A DNA stretch of 64,000 nucleotides from Streptomyces sp. WM6378 (GTDB lineage: Bacteria > Actinomycetota > Actinomycetes > Streptomycetales > Streptomycetaceae): contig NZ_LGDD01000328.1 of assembly GCF_001279695.1 (NCBI RefSeq), forward strand, positions 124,001-188,000, written 5' to 3'. Within the stretch, counting starts at the first letter, position 1. Each line of letters begins with the position of its first letter. A program made the position numbers and the translations under genes. This document shows positions 1 to 8,054 of the stretch, one piece after another. The notes under the pieces are model-generated. The model saw only the letters and a list, made by a program, of their open reading frames with translations. It had not been told where the DNA came from and searched no databases.

Positions 1-620
1 GCCGTCAGGAGCCCGGCGGCGGCCGTGCCGTAGCAGAGGTAGGTGTACGGAACGGTGTCCACGCTCTTGCGGACCTCGGCGCCGAGCAGCACGTAGCCGG
101 CCGCCGCGATGCCGCCGCCGAGCGCGAGCGCGTCTCCGGCCAGGGCCCGGGTCGACAGGCTGAGGTCGACGCCCGTGAGCATGACGACTCCGGCGCACGC
201 GGCAAGGGTGCCGGCCCACACCAGGCCGGGCGGGCGGTGGCCGCGCAGGCGCAGCGCGATGGTCGTCCATATCGGGGTGGTGGTGCACAGCGCGGTCGAC
301 GAGGCGACGGACGTCATGCTCAGGCTGGGCAGCCACAGCCCGAAGTGCAGCGCGAGGAGAGCGCCGGCGCCGACGGTGAGCCCCACCTCGCGCCGGGTCA
401 GCGCGCGCAGCCGGGCGCGGTACTTGAACCAGGCCACCGGAGTCAGCACGCCGACCGCGAGGGCGTTGCGCCAGAAGGCGATGGCGAGCGCGGGCGCGGC
501 GGTGGCGGCGATCAGCGGCGCGGACAGCGAGACGCTGGAGATCGCGACGGCGAGCAGGACGACGTCGATGCGGGGGACGCCCGCGGCGACCTGCGGCGCG
601 GGGGTGGTGGCAGTGGTCAC
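1..620 (-). CDS. EamA/DMT-family membrane transporter, C-terminus cut by window edge
   Basis: Reading leftward from a GTG gives an open frame of 206 codons that runs off the window. The visible protein is strongly hydrophobic with repeated short membrane segments (VVLLAVAISSVSLSAPLIA; LTVGAGALLALHFGLWLPSL; WAGTLAACAGVVMLTG), the pattern of the N-terminal half of EamA drug/metabolite transporters. FWRNALA near residue 50 and the Ser/Thr stretch STALCTTTPIW match the family's first repeat. The upstream ATG 20 bases away is out of frame and soon stops, so GTG is the start. There is no ribosome binding site, but TACGCT ends exactly seven bases upstream, suggesting a leaderless transcript. Substrate unknown. 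Confidence 0.8.
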   Translation of the reverse strand, partial: MTTATTPAPQVAAGVPRIDVVLLAVAISSVSLSAPLIAATAAPALAIAFWRNALAVGVLTPVAWFKYRARLRALTRREVGLTVGAGALLALHFGLWLPSLSMTSVASSTALCTTTPIWTTIALRLRGHRPPGLVWAGTLAACAGVVMLTGVDLSLSTRALAGDALALGGGIAAAGYVLLGAEVRKSVDTVPYTYLCYGTAAAGLLT

Positions 621-626
621 GGCGGA

Positions 627-632
627 AGCGTA
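627..632 (-). promoter_or_regulatory. -10 hexamer for a leaderless EamA transcript
   Basis: On the minus strand the sequence is TACGCT-TCCGCC-GTG. The hexamer fits the TANNNT -10 consensus of the main streptomycete sigma factor and lies six bases before the GTG, so transcription would start at or next to the start codon. No convincing -35 box and no Shine-Dalgarno are visible. Confidence 0.45.
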
Positions 633-676
633 AGGGGCATGGCCGGATTACGGAACTGACTGTTCCCCGGGGCCTC

Positions 677-682
677 TACTGT
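677..682 (+). promoter_or_regulatory. -10 hexamer for a leaderless transcript of the 689 gene
   Basis: TACTGT is followed by six bases and then the ATG, the geometry of a leaderless promoter. A weak -35-like CTGACT lies 15 bases upstream. It is divergent from the EamA promoter 45 bases away. Confidence 0.45.
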
Positions 683-688
683 GGTGGC

Positions 689-1198
689 ATGACGCAAACG
701 TTGCTCGACCAGGCCCTCGTCGAGGAGGCCACGAAGAAGTCCGGGCTCATCTGGGTGCGCGGCACCGGGGTGGCCGAGCGGGCCCTGTGGCACGTGTGGC
801 TCGACGGGGCGGCGTACGTGGTCGGGGGCGGCCCGGGCGAGCAGCCGCTGGAGGGCCTGGCGGACGGCGCCACGGCGGCGGTGACGGTCCGTTCGAAGGA
901 CAAGGGCGGGCGCCTCGTGGCATGGACCGCGAACGTCTCCGAGATCCCCTCGGGCACGGCCGCCTGGGACGCTGCGGTGGCGGAGCTGAAGGGCAAGCGG
1001 TTGAACGCCCCGGACGGCGAGGCGATGCCGGCCCGCTGGGCAGCGGAGTGCCGCCTCCTGCGCCTGACCCCGACGGGCGGGCTCGGGGCGATCCCCGAAG
1101 GCTCCCTGGCCACGGCCCCGGTCGCGTCCCCGGCGACGACGCGGCACGCGGTGCCCGCGGCGCTGCCGAGCCTGCTGTTCCGGCGGAAGCGGCGCTGA
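689..1198 (+). CDS. Conserved hypothetical protein, 169 aa
   Basis: Soluble protein with no signal peptide or membrane segment. It alternates short beta-rich stretches (WHVWLDGAAYVVGG, AAVTVRSKDKGGRLVAWTANV) with an Ala-rich helix and ends in a basic tail (FRRKRR). The strands faintly recall split-barrel flavin/pyridoxamine-oxidase-like proteins, but I see no binding motif and do not assign a function. It is divergent from the EamA gene and convergent with the lipoprotein gene 16 bases downstream. The start is fixed by ATG with a -10 box seven bases before it. Confidence 0.75.
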   Translation: MTQTLLDQALVEEATKKSGLIWVRGTGVAERALWHVWLDGAAYVVGGGPGEQPLEGLADGATAAVTVRSKDKGGRLVAWTANVSEIPSGTAAWDAAVAELKGKRLNAPDGEAMPARWAAECRLLRLTPTGGLGAIPEGSLATAPVASPATTRHAVPAALPSLLFRRKRR

Positions 1199-1214
1199 GC
1201 GGGGGCACCCCGGG

Positions 1215-1973
1215 TCAGGTCTTGGGCAGTTGCTGCCCGTAGTCCACCGTGTCTCCCTTGGCCGGAGCGGCCAGCGCGAAGTCCTTGTTCCAGTCGGCCA
1301 GTTCGAGGACGCCCGCCCCGCCCGCCCGCTCGAAGCGGAGGGGATAGGGCGTGCCCTGGAGGGAGACGTCGAGGGTGCCGCCCTCGCCGTCCTTGCCCGC
1401 CGCGATCCGTACCGTACGGACGTTGCCGACCTCGGACCGGTCGCCCTTGGACAGCGCGCCCTGCAGCCCGAGCATCCCCTTGAGCAGCACGGACTTCTCG
1501 GTGAACCCGCGCAGCTGCTGGTAGGCCGGGTCCCCCGACGGCACCTTGACGTACTTGTCGTCGAGCTTGCCCGCAGCCGAAGCCGCACCACCCGACTCGC
1601 TGTGCGACCAGAACCCCGCGTTCGCCTTGAGGAACAGGTCCTCCCCGACCCGCAGCAGCCCGAACGTGCTCTTCTGCGACGTGACCGTGCCCGTCCCGCC
1701 GCTGCTCTTCAGCCTCATGTCGATCTTGTACGAGCCGCCCTTGCTGACCAGCGTCCCCGAGAGCCGTACCGCGTCGGCCCCGTCCGCCGCCGTCCGCGCC
1801 CGGTTCTCGATCTCGGTCGCGGACAGCTTGCCGACGCCGTTGGTCCCCTCGTCGGGATCCGTACCGCACGCGGTGAGCCCCGCGGCGAGACCCGCGCACA
1901 GCGCGAGGGGCAGGGCGGCCCGGCGGGCCTGGACCCGTACCCGTACCCGTACGGACAAGGGGGATGAGGTCAC
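1215..1973 (-). CDS. Putative lipoprotein (LppX/LprG-like size), 252 aa
   Basis: Probable exported lipoprotein. After a basic N-terminus and hydrophobic core comes the lipobox LTAC, with Cys36 as the predicted lipidated residue. The mature part contains 'RLSGTL', 'YKIDMRLK' and 'LKANAGFW', strand-rich patterns resembling LppX/LprAFG lipid-binding lipoproteins, but identity is unproven. I chose the GTG at 1973 because GAGAGG lies ten bases upstream; a longer form from GTG 1991 lacks such a site. Three perfect CCCGTA repeats encode the Arg-Val alternation before the signal core. The gene stands alone, convergent with the hypothetical at 689. Confidence 0.75.
   Translation of the reverse strand: MTSSPLSVRVRVRVQARRAALPLALCAGLAAGLTACGTDPDEGTNGVGKLSATEIENRARTAADGADAVRLSGTLVSKGGSYKIDMRLKSSGGTGTVTSQKSTFGLLRVGEDLFLKANAGFWSHSESGGAASAAGKLDDKYVKVPSGDPAYQQLRGFTEKSVLLKGMLGLQGALSKGDRSEVGNVRTVRIAAGKDGEGGTLDVSLQGTPYPLRFERAGGAGVLELADWNKDFALAAPAKGDTVDYGQQLPKT
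1934..1951. repeat. Tandem hexamer CCCGTA x3 in the lipoprotein signal sequence
   Basis: Three perfect copies of CCCGTA fall in the coding start of the lipoprotein, giving Val-Arg-Val-Arg-Val-Arg on the minus strand. A slippage-prone tract of whole codon pairs would change n-region length without breaking the frame. Confidence 0.8.
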
Positions 1974-2167
1974 CTGCGCACTGCCTCTCACATCGATGTA
2001 GGGGGGTCGGCAGACCGCACCCTACCCGCAGTGTCTACGCTGCCCGGCAGAGCGCCGTACGGCCGACCCGCAAGGGCGTACCGCGGCGCCACCGGCTAGC
2101 CTGAAACCCTTGTCCCGCAGCGATCGCGGTGGTGCGGAGCAACCCTGAACAGTAAGGAGGCGCTCGT

Positions 2168-3445
2168 ATGGCGGCAGGCGCCCCCCGGGTCTTCGTATCG
2201 CACCTCTCCGGCGTCGCCGTCTTCGACCCCAACGGCGACCAGGTCGGCCGCGTGCGCGACCTCGTGGCGATGCTGCGGGTCGGCCGCCGGCCTCCCCGGC
2301 TGCTCGGCATCGTCGTCGAAGTGGCCGGCCGCAGGCTGATCTTCCTGCCCATGACCCGGGTCTCGGGCGTGGAATCGGGCCAGGTCATCACCACCGGCGT
2401 CGTCAATCTGCGCCGCTTCGAGCAGCGCCCGACCGAGCGCCTCGTCCTCGGCGAACTCCTGGACCGCCGGGTCACGCTGGTCGAGACCGGCGAGCAGGTG
2501 ACCGTCCTGGACGTCGCGATCCAGCAGCTGCCGGCCCGCCGCGACTGGGAGATCGACAAGGTCTTCGTCCGCCGGGGCAAGGCGGGCGCGCTGCGCCGCA
2601 AGGGCGAGACGCTGACCGTCGAGTGGTCGGCCGTCACCGGCTTCTCCCTGGAGGAGCACGGTCAGGGCGCCGAGAACCTCGTCGCCACCTTCGAGCAGCT
2701 GCGCCCCGCCGACCTCGCCAACGTCATGCACCACCTCTCGCCCAAGCGCCGCGCCGAGGTGGCCGCCGCCCTCGACGACGACCGGCTCGCGGACGTCCTG
2801 GAGGAGCTGCCCGACGACGACCAGGTGGAGATCCTCGGCAAGCTCAAGGACGAGCGGGCCGCCGACGTCCTGGAGGCGATGGACCCCGACGACGCCGCCG
2901 ACCTGCTCTCCGAGCTGCCCGAGGAGGACAAGGAGCGCCTCCTCACGCTGATGCAGCCCGACGACGCCGCCGACGTGCGCCGACTGCTCTCGTACGAGGA
3001 GCGCACCGCGGGCGGTCTGATGACGACCGAGCCGATCGTGCTGCGCCCGGACGCCACGGTCGCCGACGCCCTGGCCCGCGTGCGCCAGCAGGATCTCTCC
3101 CCCGCGCTCGCCGCGCAGGTGTACGTGTGCCGGCCGCCGGACGAGACGCCGACGGGCAAGTACCTGGGCACCGTGCACTTCCAGCGGCTCCTGCGCGAGC
3201 CGCCGTTCGCGCTGGTCAGCTCGGTGGTGGACAGCGATCTGAAGCCGCTGCCGCCGGACGCCTCGCTGCCTTCGGTGACCAGCTTCCTCGCCGCGTACAA
3301 CATGGTCGCAGCGCCCGTGGTGGACGCGAGCGGCTCGCTGCTCGGCGCGGTGACCGTCGACGACGTACTCGACCACCTGCTGCCGGAGGACTGGCGCGAG
3401 ACGGAGTTCCACGGGCCGGAGGGGGTACCGGATGGGCGGCACTGA
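2168..3445 (+). CDS. MgtE N-terminal/CBS domain protein without a channel domain, 425 aa
   Basis: Cytosolic protein built like the sensor half of the MgtE magnesium channel. Residues about 8-90 look PRC-barrel-like (VFDPNGDQVGRVRDLV). Residues about 180-290 are MgtE-N helical repeats rich in acidic turns (ELPDDD, MDPDDAADLLSELPEED), ending in the typical TAGGLMTTEPIVL linker. Residues about 290-410 hold paired CBS segments (LGAVTVDDVLDHLL). The family's five-helix membrane pore is absent, so transport by this protein alone is unlikely despite common annotation as a Mg transporter. A strong AAGGAGG precedes the ATG. The gene overlaps the DUF1003 gene by 14 bases, implying coupled translation and a shared role. 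Confidence 0.88.
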   Translation: MAAGAPRVFVSHLSGVAVFDPNGDQVGRVRDLVAMLRVGRRPPRLLGIVVEVAGRRLIFLPMTRVSGVESGQVITTGVVNLRRFEQRPTERLVLGELLDRRVTLVETGEQVTVLDVAIQQLPARRDWEIDKVFVRRGKAGALRRKGETLTVEWSAVTGFSLEEHGQGAENLVATFEQLRPADLANVMHHLSPKRRAEVAAALDDDRLADVLEELPDDDQVEILGKLKDERAADVLEAMDPDDAADLLSELPEEDKERLLTLMQPDDAADVRRLLSYEERTAGGLMTTEPIVLRPDATVADALARVRQQDLSPALAAQVYVCRPPDETPTGKYLGTVHFQRLLREPPFALVSSVVDSDLKPLPPDASLPSVTSFLAAYNMVAAPVVDASGSLLGAVTVDDVLDHLLPEDWRETEFHGPEGVPDGRH

Positions 3446-4007
3446 CCGGGCGGAGGAGCGCACCCGCGCGAGCGGCGCCAACGCGTTGCCGCGCGGCCGC
3501 ACCCGCCTCGACCAGCCGCGCGCGCCGCGCGTGCGGCTGCTGCCGGAGTGGGACCCGGAGGCGTTCGGCCGGTTCAGCGAGCGGATCGCCCGCTTCCTGG
3601 GCACCGGGCGGTTCATCGTCTGGATGACCCTGATCATCATCATCTGGGTCCTCTGGAACATCTTCGCGCCGAGTTCGCTGCGCTTCGACAACTATCCGTT
3701 CATCTTCCTGACCCTCGCCCTGTCGCTCCAGGCCTCGTACGCGGCCCCGCTGATCCTGCTCGCGCAGAACCGGCAGGACGACCGCGACCGGGTCACCCAC
3801 GAACAGGACCGCAAGCAGAACGAGCGGTCGATCGCGGACACCGAGTACCTCACCCGCGAAATCGCCGCGCTCAGGATGGGCCTCGGCGAGGTGGCGACCC
3901 GCGACTGGATCCGCTCCGAACTCCAGGACCTGGTCAAGGAGATGGAGGAGCGCAGAAACGTATTCCCGTCGGAGCGGACGTACGGACGTGACGAAGGCGA
4001 CCGCTGA
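3432..4007 (+). CDS. DUF1003 family membrane protein, 191 aa
   Basis: Two transmembrane segments are clear (FIVWMTLIIIIWVLWNIFA; FIFLTLALSLQASYAAPLILLA), followed by QNRQDDRDR and a charged, helix-forming C-terminal tail with ARDWIRSELQ-like pattern. The YPFIFLTLALSLQAS-YAAPLILLAQNRQ arrangement is the hallmark of DUF1003. The N-terminal 55 residues are Arg-rich and probably cytosolic. Function is unknown in the family. The start lies inside the end of the MgtE-N/CBS gene, so the two products are probably made in a fixed ratio; I infer, without proof, a membrane partner for that cation-sensor protein. Mrp follows 44 bases later. Confidence 0.88.
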   Translation: MGGTDRAEERTRASGANALPRGRTRLDQPRAPRVRLLPEWDPEAFGRFSERIARFLGTGRFIVWMTLIIIIWVLWNIFAPSSLRFDNYPFIFLTLALSLQASYAAPLILLAQNRQDDRDRVTHEQDRKQNERSIADTEYLTREIAALRMGLGEVATRDWIRSELQDLVKEMEERRNVFPSERTYGRDEGDR

Positions 4008-4038
4008 CAGGGCTTTCCGTACTGTGCGGTAAGCGCCG

Positions 4039-4044
4039 TACCAT
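4039..4044 (+). promoter_or_regulatory. Possible -10 hexamer for mrp
   Basis: TACCAT precedes the mrp ATG with seven bases between, and there is no Shine-Dalgarno, so mrp may have its own near-leaderless transcript in addition to readthrough from the DUF1003 gene. Confidence 0.35.
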
Positions 4045-4051
4045 CGGCTGT

Positions 4052-5185
4052 ATGGCTACGGAAGACGCGGTGCTTGAGGCACTGGCGACGGTGAACGACC
4101 CCGAGATCCACCGACCGATCACTGAGCTCGGCATGGTCAAATCGGTTGAGATCGGTGCGGATGGAGCGGTTGCCGTCACGGTGTACCTGACCGTCTCCGG
4201 GTGCCCGATGCGCGAGACCATCACCAAGAACGTGACCGAGGCGGTCGAGCGGGTCGAGGGCGTCAGCCGCGTCGACGTGACGCTCGACGTGATGAGCGAC
4301 GAGCAGCGCAAGGAGCTCGCGACGTCGCTGCGCGGCGGCACCGCCGAGCGCGAGGTGCCCTTCGCCAAGCCCGGCTCGCTGACCCGCGTCTACGCGGTCG
4401 CCTCCGGCAAGGGCGGCGTCGGCAAGTCCTCGGTGACGGTGAACCTCGCGGCCGCGATGGCGGCGGACGGCCTGAAGGTCGGTGTCGTCGACGCCGACAT
4501 CTACGGCCACTCCGTGCCCCGCATGCTGGGCGCCGACGGCAGGCCCACCCAGGTCGAGAACATGATCATGCCGCCGTCCGCGAACGGCGTGAAGGTCATC
4601 TCCATCGGCATGTTCACGCCGGGCAACGCGCCGGTCGTGTGGCGCGGCCCGATGCTGCACCGCGCCCTGCAGCAGTTCCTCGCGGACGTGTACTGGGGCG
4701 ACCTGGACGTCCTCCTGCTCGACCTGCCGCCGGGCACCGGTGACATCGCGATCTCGGTGGCCCAGCTGGTCCCGAACGCCGAGATCCTCGTCGTGACGAC
4801 CCCGCAGCAGGCCGCGGCCGAGGTCGCCGAGCGGGCCGGTTCCATCGCCGTGCAGACCCACCAGAAGATCGTCGGCGTGGTCGAGAACATGGCTGGGCTG
4901 CCCTGCCCGCACTGCGACGAGATGGTCGACGTGTTCGGCACCGGCGGTGGCCAGAAGGTCGCCGACGGCCTGACCAAGACGACCGGCGCCAACGTGCCGG
5001 TGCTCGGCTCCATCCCGATCGACGTCCGCCTGCGCGAGGGCGGCGACGACGGCCGCCCGGTCGTCCTGTCCAACCCGGACTCCCCCGCGGGCGCCGCCCT
5101 GCGCGCCATCGCGGGCAAGCTGGGCGGCCGCGCCCGCGGCCTGTCGGGCATGTCGCTGGGGATCACCCCGCGCAACAAGTTCTAG
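4052..5185 (+). CDS. mrp: Mrp/NBP35-type iron-sulfur carrier ATPase, 377 aa
   Basis: P-loop ATPase of the Mrp/ApbC family, thought to bind and deliver Fe-S clusters in the cytosol. Residues 1-90 form a DUF59/MIP18-type domain (DPEIHRPITELGMV, SGCPMRE). The deviant Walker A GKGGVGKS is at 119-126, followed by VVDADIYGHS and a Walker-B-like DLPPGTGD. The CPHC pair after ENMAGLP is the bridging CxxC that holds the cluster at the dimer interface in this family. Length is normal. It is the last gene of the MgtE-N/DUF1003 group and is followed by a hairpin before the convergent monooxygenase gene. Confidence 0.93.
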   Translation: MATEDAVLEALATVNDPEIHRPITELGMVKSVEIGADGAVAVTVYLTVSGCPMRETITKNVTEAVERVEGVSRVDVTLDVMSDEQRKELATSLRGGTAEREVPFAKPGSLTRVYAVASGKGGVGKSSVTVNLAAAMAADGLKVGVVDADIYGHSVPRMLGADGRPTQVENMIMPPSANGVKVISIGMFTPGNAPVVWRGPMLHRALQQFLADVYWGDLDVLLLDLPPGTGDIAISVAQLVPNAEILVVTTPQQAAAEVAERAGSIAVQTHQKIVGVVENMAGLPCPHCDEMVDVFGTGGGQKVADGLTKTTGANVPVLGSIPIDVRLREGGDDGRPVVLSNPDSPAGAALRAIAGKLGGRARGLSGMSLGITPRNKF

Positions 5186-5204
5186 GGCCTGCCCGGCGGA
5201 TCTT

Positions 5205-5227
5205 GGGGCGCGCGGCACTCGCGCCCC
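5205..5227. terminator. Hairpin between convergent mrp and monooxygenase genes
   Basis: GGGGCGCG and CGCGCCCC form an eight-pair stem with a seven-base loop, lying between two convergent stop codons; it could serve both genes. Confidence 0.55.
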
Positions 5228-5228
5228 C

Positions 5229-6971
5229 CTAAGCCCGGACGGACAGCACCGCGAGGTACTCGGCCAGCGCCTCCTTCGTACGCGAGAGGGGGAAGCGGGC
5301 GCCCAGTTGTCCGTCGGGGCGGACGATGAAGCCGGTCGGGCCCTCGGGGCGGTAGATCCGTGCGAACTCCCCCGCTGTGTCCAGGTATCCGGGAACCGGC
5401 AGCTCCGCGACGGCCGACAGGCCGGCCGGGGTGCCGGGCGCCTCCCGGGGTTCGGTCCCCGGGGCGACGACGGCCACCGTCCGCAGCCCCCGCGCCTGAT
5501 GGGGAGTCGGCGCGGCCGTCCCGATGGCGCGGGCGCCTTCGAGCTCGGCGGCGGCCCGGGCGGCGACCGGATCGACGGGGTCGGTCAGGTAGAGGATCAC
5601 GGCGTGCCCCGGGCAGCCGCGCAGCACGTCGAGCAGCCGCATCCGGTACGTGGTCAGTGGCGCGGCCAGGCCGTCGCAGTCCGGGGCGCGGTCGCCCGGC
5701 TGGGGCGCGTCGGCCGGGCCGTACGGGGTCGTGGCGAGCGGGCCGTCGCGGTACTCGATCAGCAACTGGGCTTCGCGGAGCATCAGCGTCCGCGGGTCGT
5801 CGGGGTCGGCCTGGACACCCTGGGCGGAATGCCGGACGGTCCGCCCCACGACCTCCTCGCCGACCGGGCGGCGCTCCGCGTCGTAGCTGGTGAGCAGGGC
5901 GGATCCGGCCGAGCCCCGCAGCACGAGGGCGAGCTTCCACGCCAGGTTGCAGGCGTCCTGGATGCCGGTGTTCATTCCCTGGGCGCCGGTGGGCGGATGG
6001 ATGTGGGCGGCGTCCCCCGCGACGAAGACCCGGCCCTCGCCGTAGTGGTCGACGATCCGGTGGCTGATGCGGAACACCGAGGACCAGCGCATGTGGGAGA
6101 GAACGGCCGGGGCGGGGGCCAGGCGGTCGACGACGGCCTGGATGTCGGACAGCTCCGGGACGCGGTCGCCGCCGAGCCCGTGGGCCACGCCGTCCGGGGC
6201 CGCCCCGGTACCGCTGGTGGCTGCGGCGCCGCCCTTCGCCGGGCGTTCGGCTACGAGTTCGGGCGGGGCCAGCATGGACACGCGGTACCGGCCCGCACCG
6301 GGCAGCGGCACGCAGACCAGCAGGTCGTCGACCGTGCCGTCCGCGGCGCGGTGGCTGGCCTGCACGCTGTAGCCGGCCGGAAGGTCCCAGTCGGCCTCGA
6401 TGTCGGCCAGCATGTAACTCGTGGGGAAGGCCCCGCCCTCGAAGGAGAGCCCGAGACCCTTGCGGACGGCGCTGTGCGCGCCGTCGCAGCCGATGAGAAA
6501 CCCGGCCCTGACCTCCTCCTGGCCACCGGAGGCGGAGTCGAGGAGCGCGGTCACACCGTCCGCGTCCTGGCTGAAGGACAGCAGTTCCGTCTCGCGCTCG
6601 ATGGCCGTGCCCAGGCCCGCGAGGTACTCCTCCAGGAGGCGTTCCGTCTCGTACTGCGGCAGCGCGGCGAACCCGTACGGCACTTCCGGCGGCAGCTCCA
6701 GTTCCATCCGCGGCTGCTCGACGCCGTTGACGTAGGTCAGCTGGCCGTGGAGCGGCACGGCCGCCTCGACGACTTCGCGGGCCAGGCCCATCCGGTCCCA
6801 GATCTCCAACGTGCGGGGCTGGACGCCCACCGCCTTCGCGTACGGAAGCCGGGCCGGCAACAGGTCGACGAGCCGGATGCGTACTCCGTGCACGGCGAGC
6901 CCGGCGGCCGCGCTCAGGCCGACCGGGCCTGCGCCCACGATCAATACGTCGGTGCTGCGGGTGTGCGCCAC
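5229..6971 (-). CDS. FAD-dependent aromatic-ring hydroxylase family monooxygenase, 580 aa
   Basis: Class A flavoprotein monooxygenase using NAD(P)H and O2, like phenol/polyketide hydroxylases and rifampicin monooxygenase. The FAD-binding GAGPVG motif is near residue 13, the DG motif appears as LIGCDGAHSAVRKGLG, and the GD motif as VAGDAAHIHPPTGAQG-MNTG near 280-300. The last ~150 residues fit the thioredoxin-like C-terminal domain of this class. The GTG at 6971 is preferred because GGGAGG lies nine bases upstream; a longer frame to 7163 would add 64 residues with no homology before the Rossmann fold. No cluster genes are adjacent, so the substrate cannot be guessed. Confidence 0.88.
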   Translation of the reverse strand: MAHTRSTDVLIVGAGPVGLSAAAGLAVHGVRIRLVDLLPARLPYAKAVGVQPRTLEIWDRMGLAREVVEAAVPLHGQLTYVNGVEQPRMELELPPEVPYGFAALPQYETERLLEEYLAGLGTAIERETELLSFSQDADGVTALLDSASGGQEEVRAGFLIGCDGAHSAVRKGLGLSFEGGAFPTSYMLADIEADWDLPAGYSVQASHRAADGTVDDLLVCVPLPGAGRYRVSMLAPPELVAERPAKGGAAATSGTGAAPDGVAHGLGGDRVPELSDIQAVVDRLAPAPAVLSHMRWSSVFRISHRIVDHYGEGRVFVAGDAAHIHPPTGAQGMNTGIQDACNLAWKLALVLRGSAGSALLTSYDAERRPVGEEVVGRTVRHSAQGVQADPDDPRTLMLREAQLLIEYRDGPLATTPYGPADAPQPGDRAPDCDGLAAPLTTYRMRLLDVLRGCPGHAVILYLTDPVDPVAARAAAELEGARAIGTAAPTPHQARGLRTVAVVAPGTEPREAPGTPAGLSAVAELPVPGYLDTAGEFARIYRPEGPTGFIVRPDGQLGARFPLSRTKEALAEYLAVLSVRA

Positions 6972-7223
6972 GGGTGCCTCCCGGTCTCCGCCTGCCGGCC
7001 CCGGTCCCCTTCCAGTGTGGCGCCACGAGAGCAGCGCGGCGCGGCAACCGGGGTCGTCCCGGTGCGGCCCGTACGACAGGGACCAACAAGCGCCTCGACC
7101 AGCATCCCGAGAGCGAGTGGAGCCCGCAGGACTACTGGACGCGGCCTTCCGCCACAGCGGCAAGGGTCGCCCCGCAGTGGCGAGGCAGCCCTTACGCGTA
7201 CCTCCGCGCGCTCGGCGCCCCGC

Positions 7224-7901
7224 TCACTGGTACGACCTGATGTCCTTGACCACCGAGAAGGCCAGCCCGTACGCGCTCAGGCCGCGCCCGTACGCCCCCA
7301 GGTGCACGCCGTTCTGGGCCGGACCGGCGAGGATCCAGCCGAACTCCGACTCGCGGTAGTGGAAGTCCGCCGGCTCCCCGTCGACGGGCAGCGAGAGCGT
7401 CGACCAGTCGGGACCGTCCAGGTCGTCGGCGAGCTCCCAGGCAGTCTCGGTCTGCTGGTCCAGCCATTCACCGCGTCGGACGTGGTCCATCTGCGGGGGC
7501 CACGTGAAGGCCAGCAGCCCCGAACCGGCCAGCCAGGCCGCCGAGGAGACCGACGTGGCCTCCAGGACACCGCCGTCGCCGCTGTGGCGCACGGGGCTGG
7601 CGGGGACGCTCACGACCACGGCGAACCGCTCCCGGTCGGCTGCGGCCGCCGCCTCGGGCCGTATCGACGGCTCGTCGCCGTGCCCGATCGAGCCGTGCTG
7701 GACGGTGCCGTCCGCGGCCTGCGCCACCTGCATGAGCCAGCGTGCCCCGGTGAACGCCTCGTCGAGGCCGTACCAGGGGAAGGGTGCGCGCAGATAGCCG
7801 TCGAGCGTACGCCGGGCCACCGGCACTCCCTCCGGTGTGGACTGGGTGCCCTGGGGCGCCCCTTGAGCGGACTCCCCCGCTACCCGGCTTGTCGTCTCCA
7901 T
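7224..7901 (-). CDS. Hypothetical protein, 225 aa
   Basis: No family recognised. The protein is soluble and acidic, rich in Trp and Gly (APFPWYGLDEAFTGARWLMQVA; FTWPPQMDHVRRGEWLDQ), with a C-terminal beta-rich part ending KDIRSYQ. The chosen ATG has AGGAGG eleven bases upstream. An extended frame to 8036 would begin inside the 20-bp duplication after tatB and is probably artefactual. Downstream it runs toward the monooxygenase on the same strand with 252 bases between, so they may or may not be cotranscribed. Confidence 0.65.
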   Translation of the reverse strand: METTSRVAGESAQGAPQGTQSTPEGVPVARRTLDGYLRAPFPWYGLDEAFTGARWLMQVAQAADGTVQHGSIGHGDEPSIRPEAAAAADRERFAVVVSVPASPVRHSGDGGVLEATSVSSAAWLAGSGLLAFTWPPQMDHVRRGEWLDQQTETAWELADDLDGPDWSTLSLPVDGEPADFHYRESEFGWILAGPAQNGVHLGAYGRGLSAYGLAFSVVKDIRSYQ

Positions 7902-8014
7902 CTGCCCGGCCGCCTCCTGGATCAGTAGCGTCCGGAGCGGCCCGCCCCCGCGGGCGTCCTGGCTGCCGGACAGATGGAGGATAGCCACCTCGCCGCGGCT
8001 CGCCGGAAAAGCCC

Positions 8015-8054
8015 AAGTCGGATTGGCGTGTATCAAGTCTGATTGGCGTGTATC
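8015..8054. repeat. 20-bp tandem duplication across the tatB stop codon
   Basis: AAGTC(G/T)GATTGGCGTGTATC occurs twice head to tail (8015-8034 and 8035-8054) with one mismatch. The right copy carries the last codons of tatB, so its stop region has been duplicated into the intergenic space. Confidence 0.85.

Noticed and set aside
1934..1951. CCCGTA repeats as a CRISPR or satellite
   Set aside because: Only three six-base units inside a coding start; no spacer structure.
6972..7163. N-terminal extension of the monooxygenase
   Set aside because: No homology before GAGPVG, a strong GGGAGG fits the GTG at 6971, and codon use is poor upstream.
5307..7928. An 873-codon plus-strand frame over the monooxygenase and hypothetical genes
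   Set aside because: Antisense frame of high-GC DNA; codon third-position bias and homology support the minus-strand genes.
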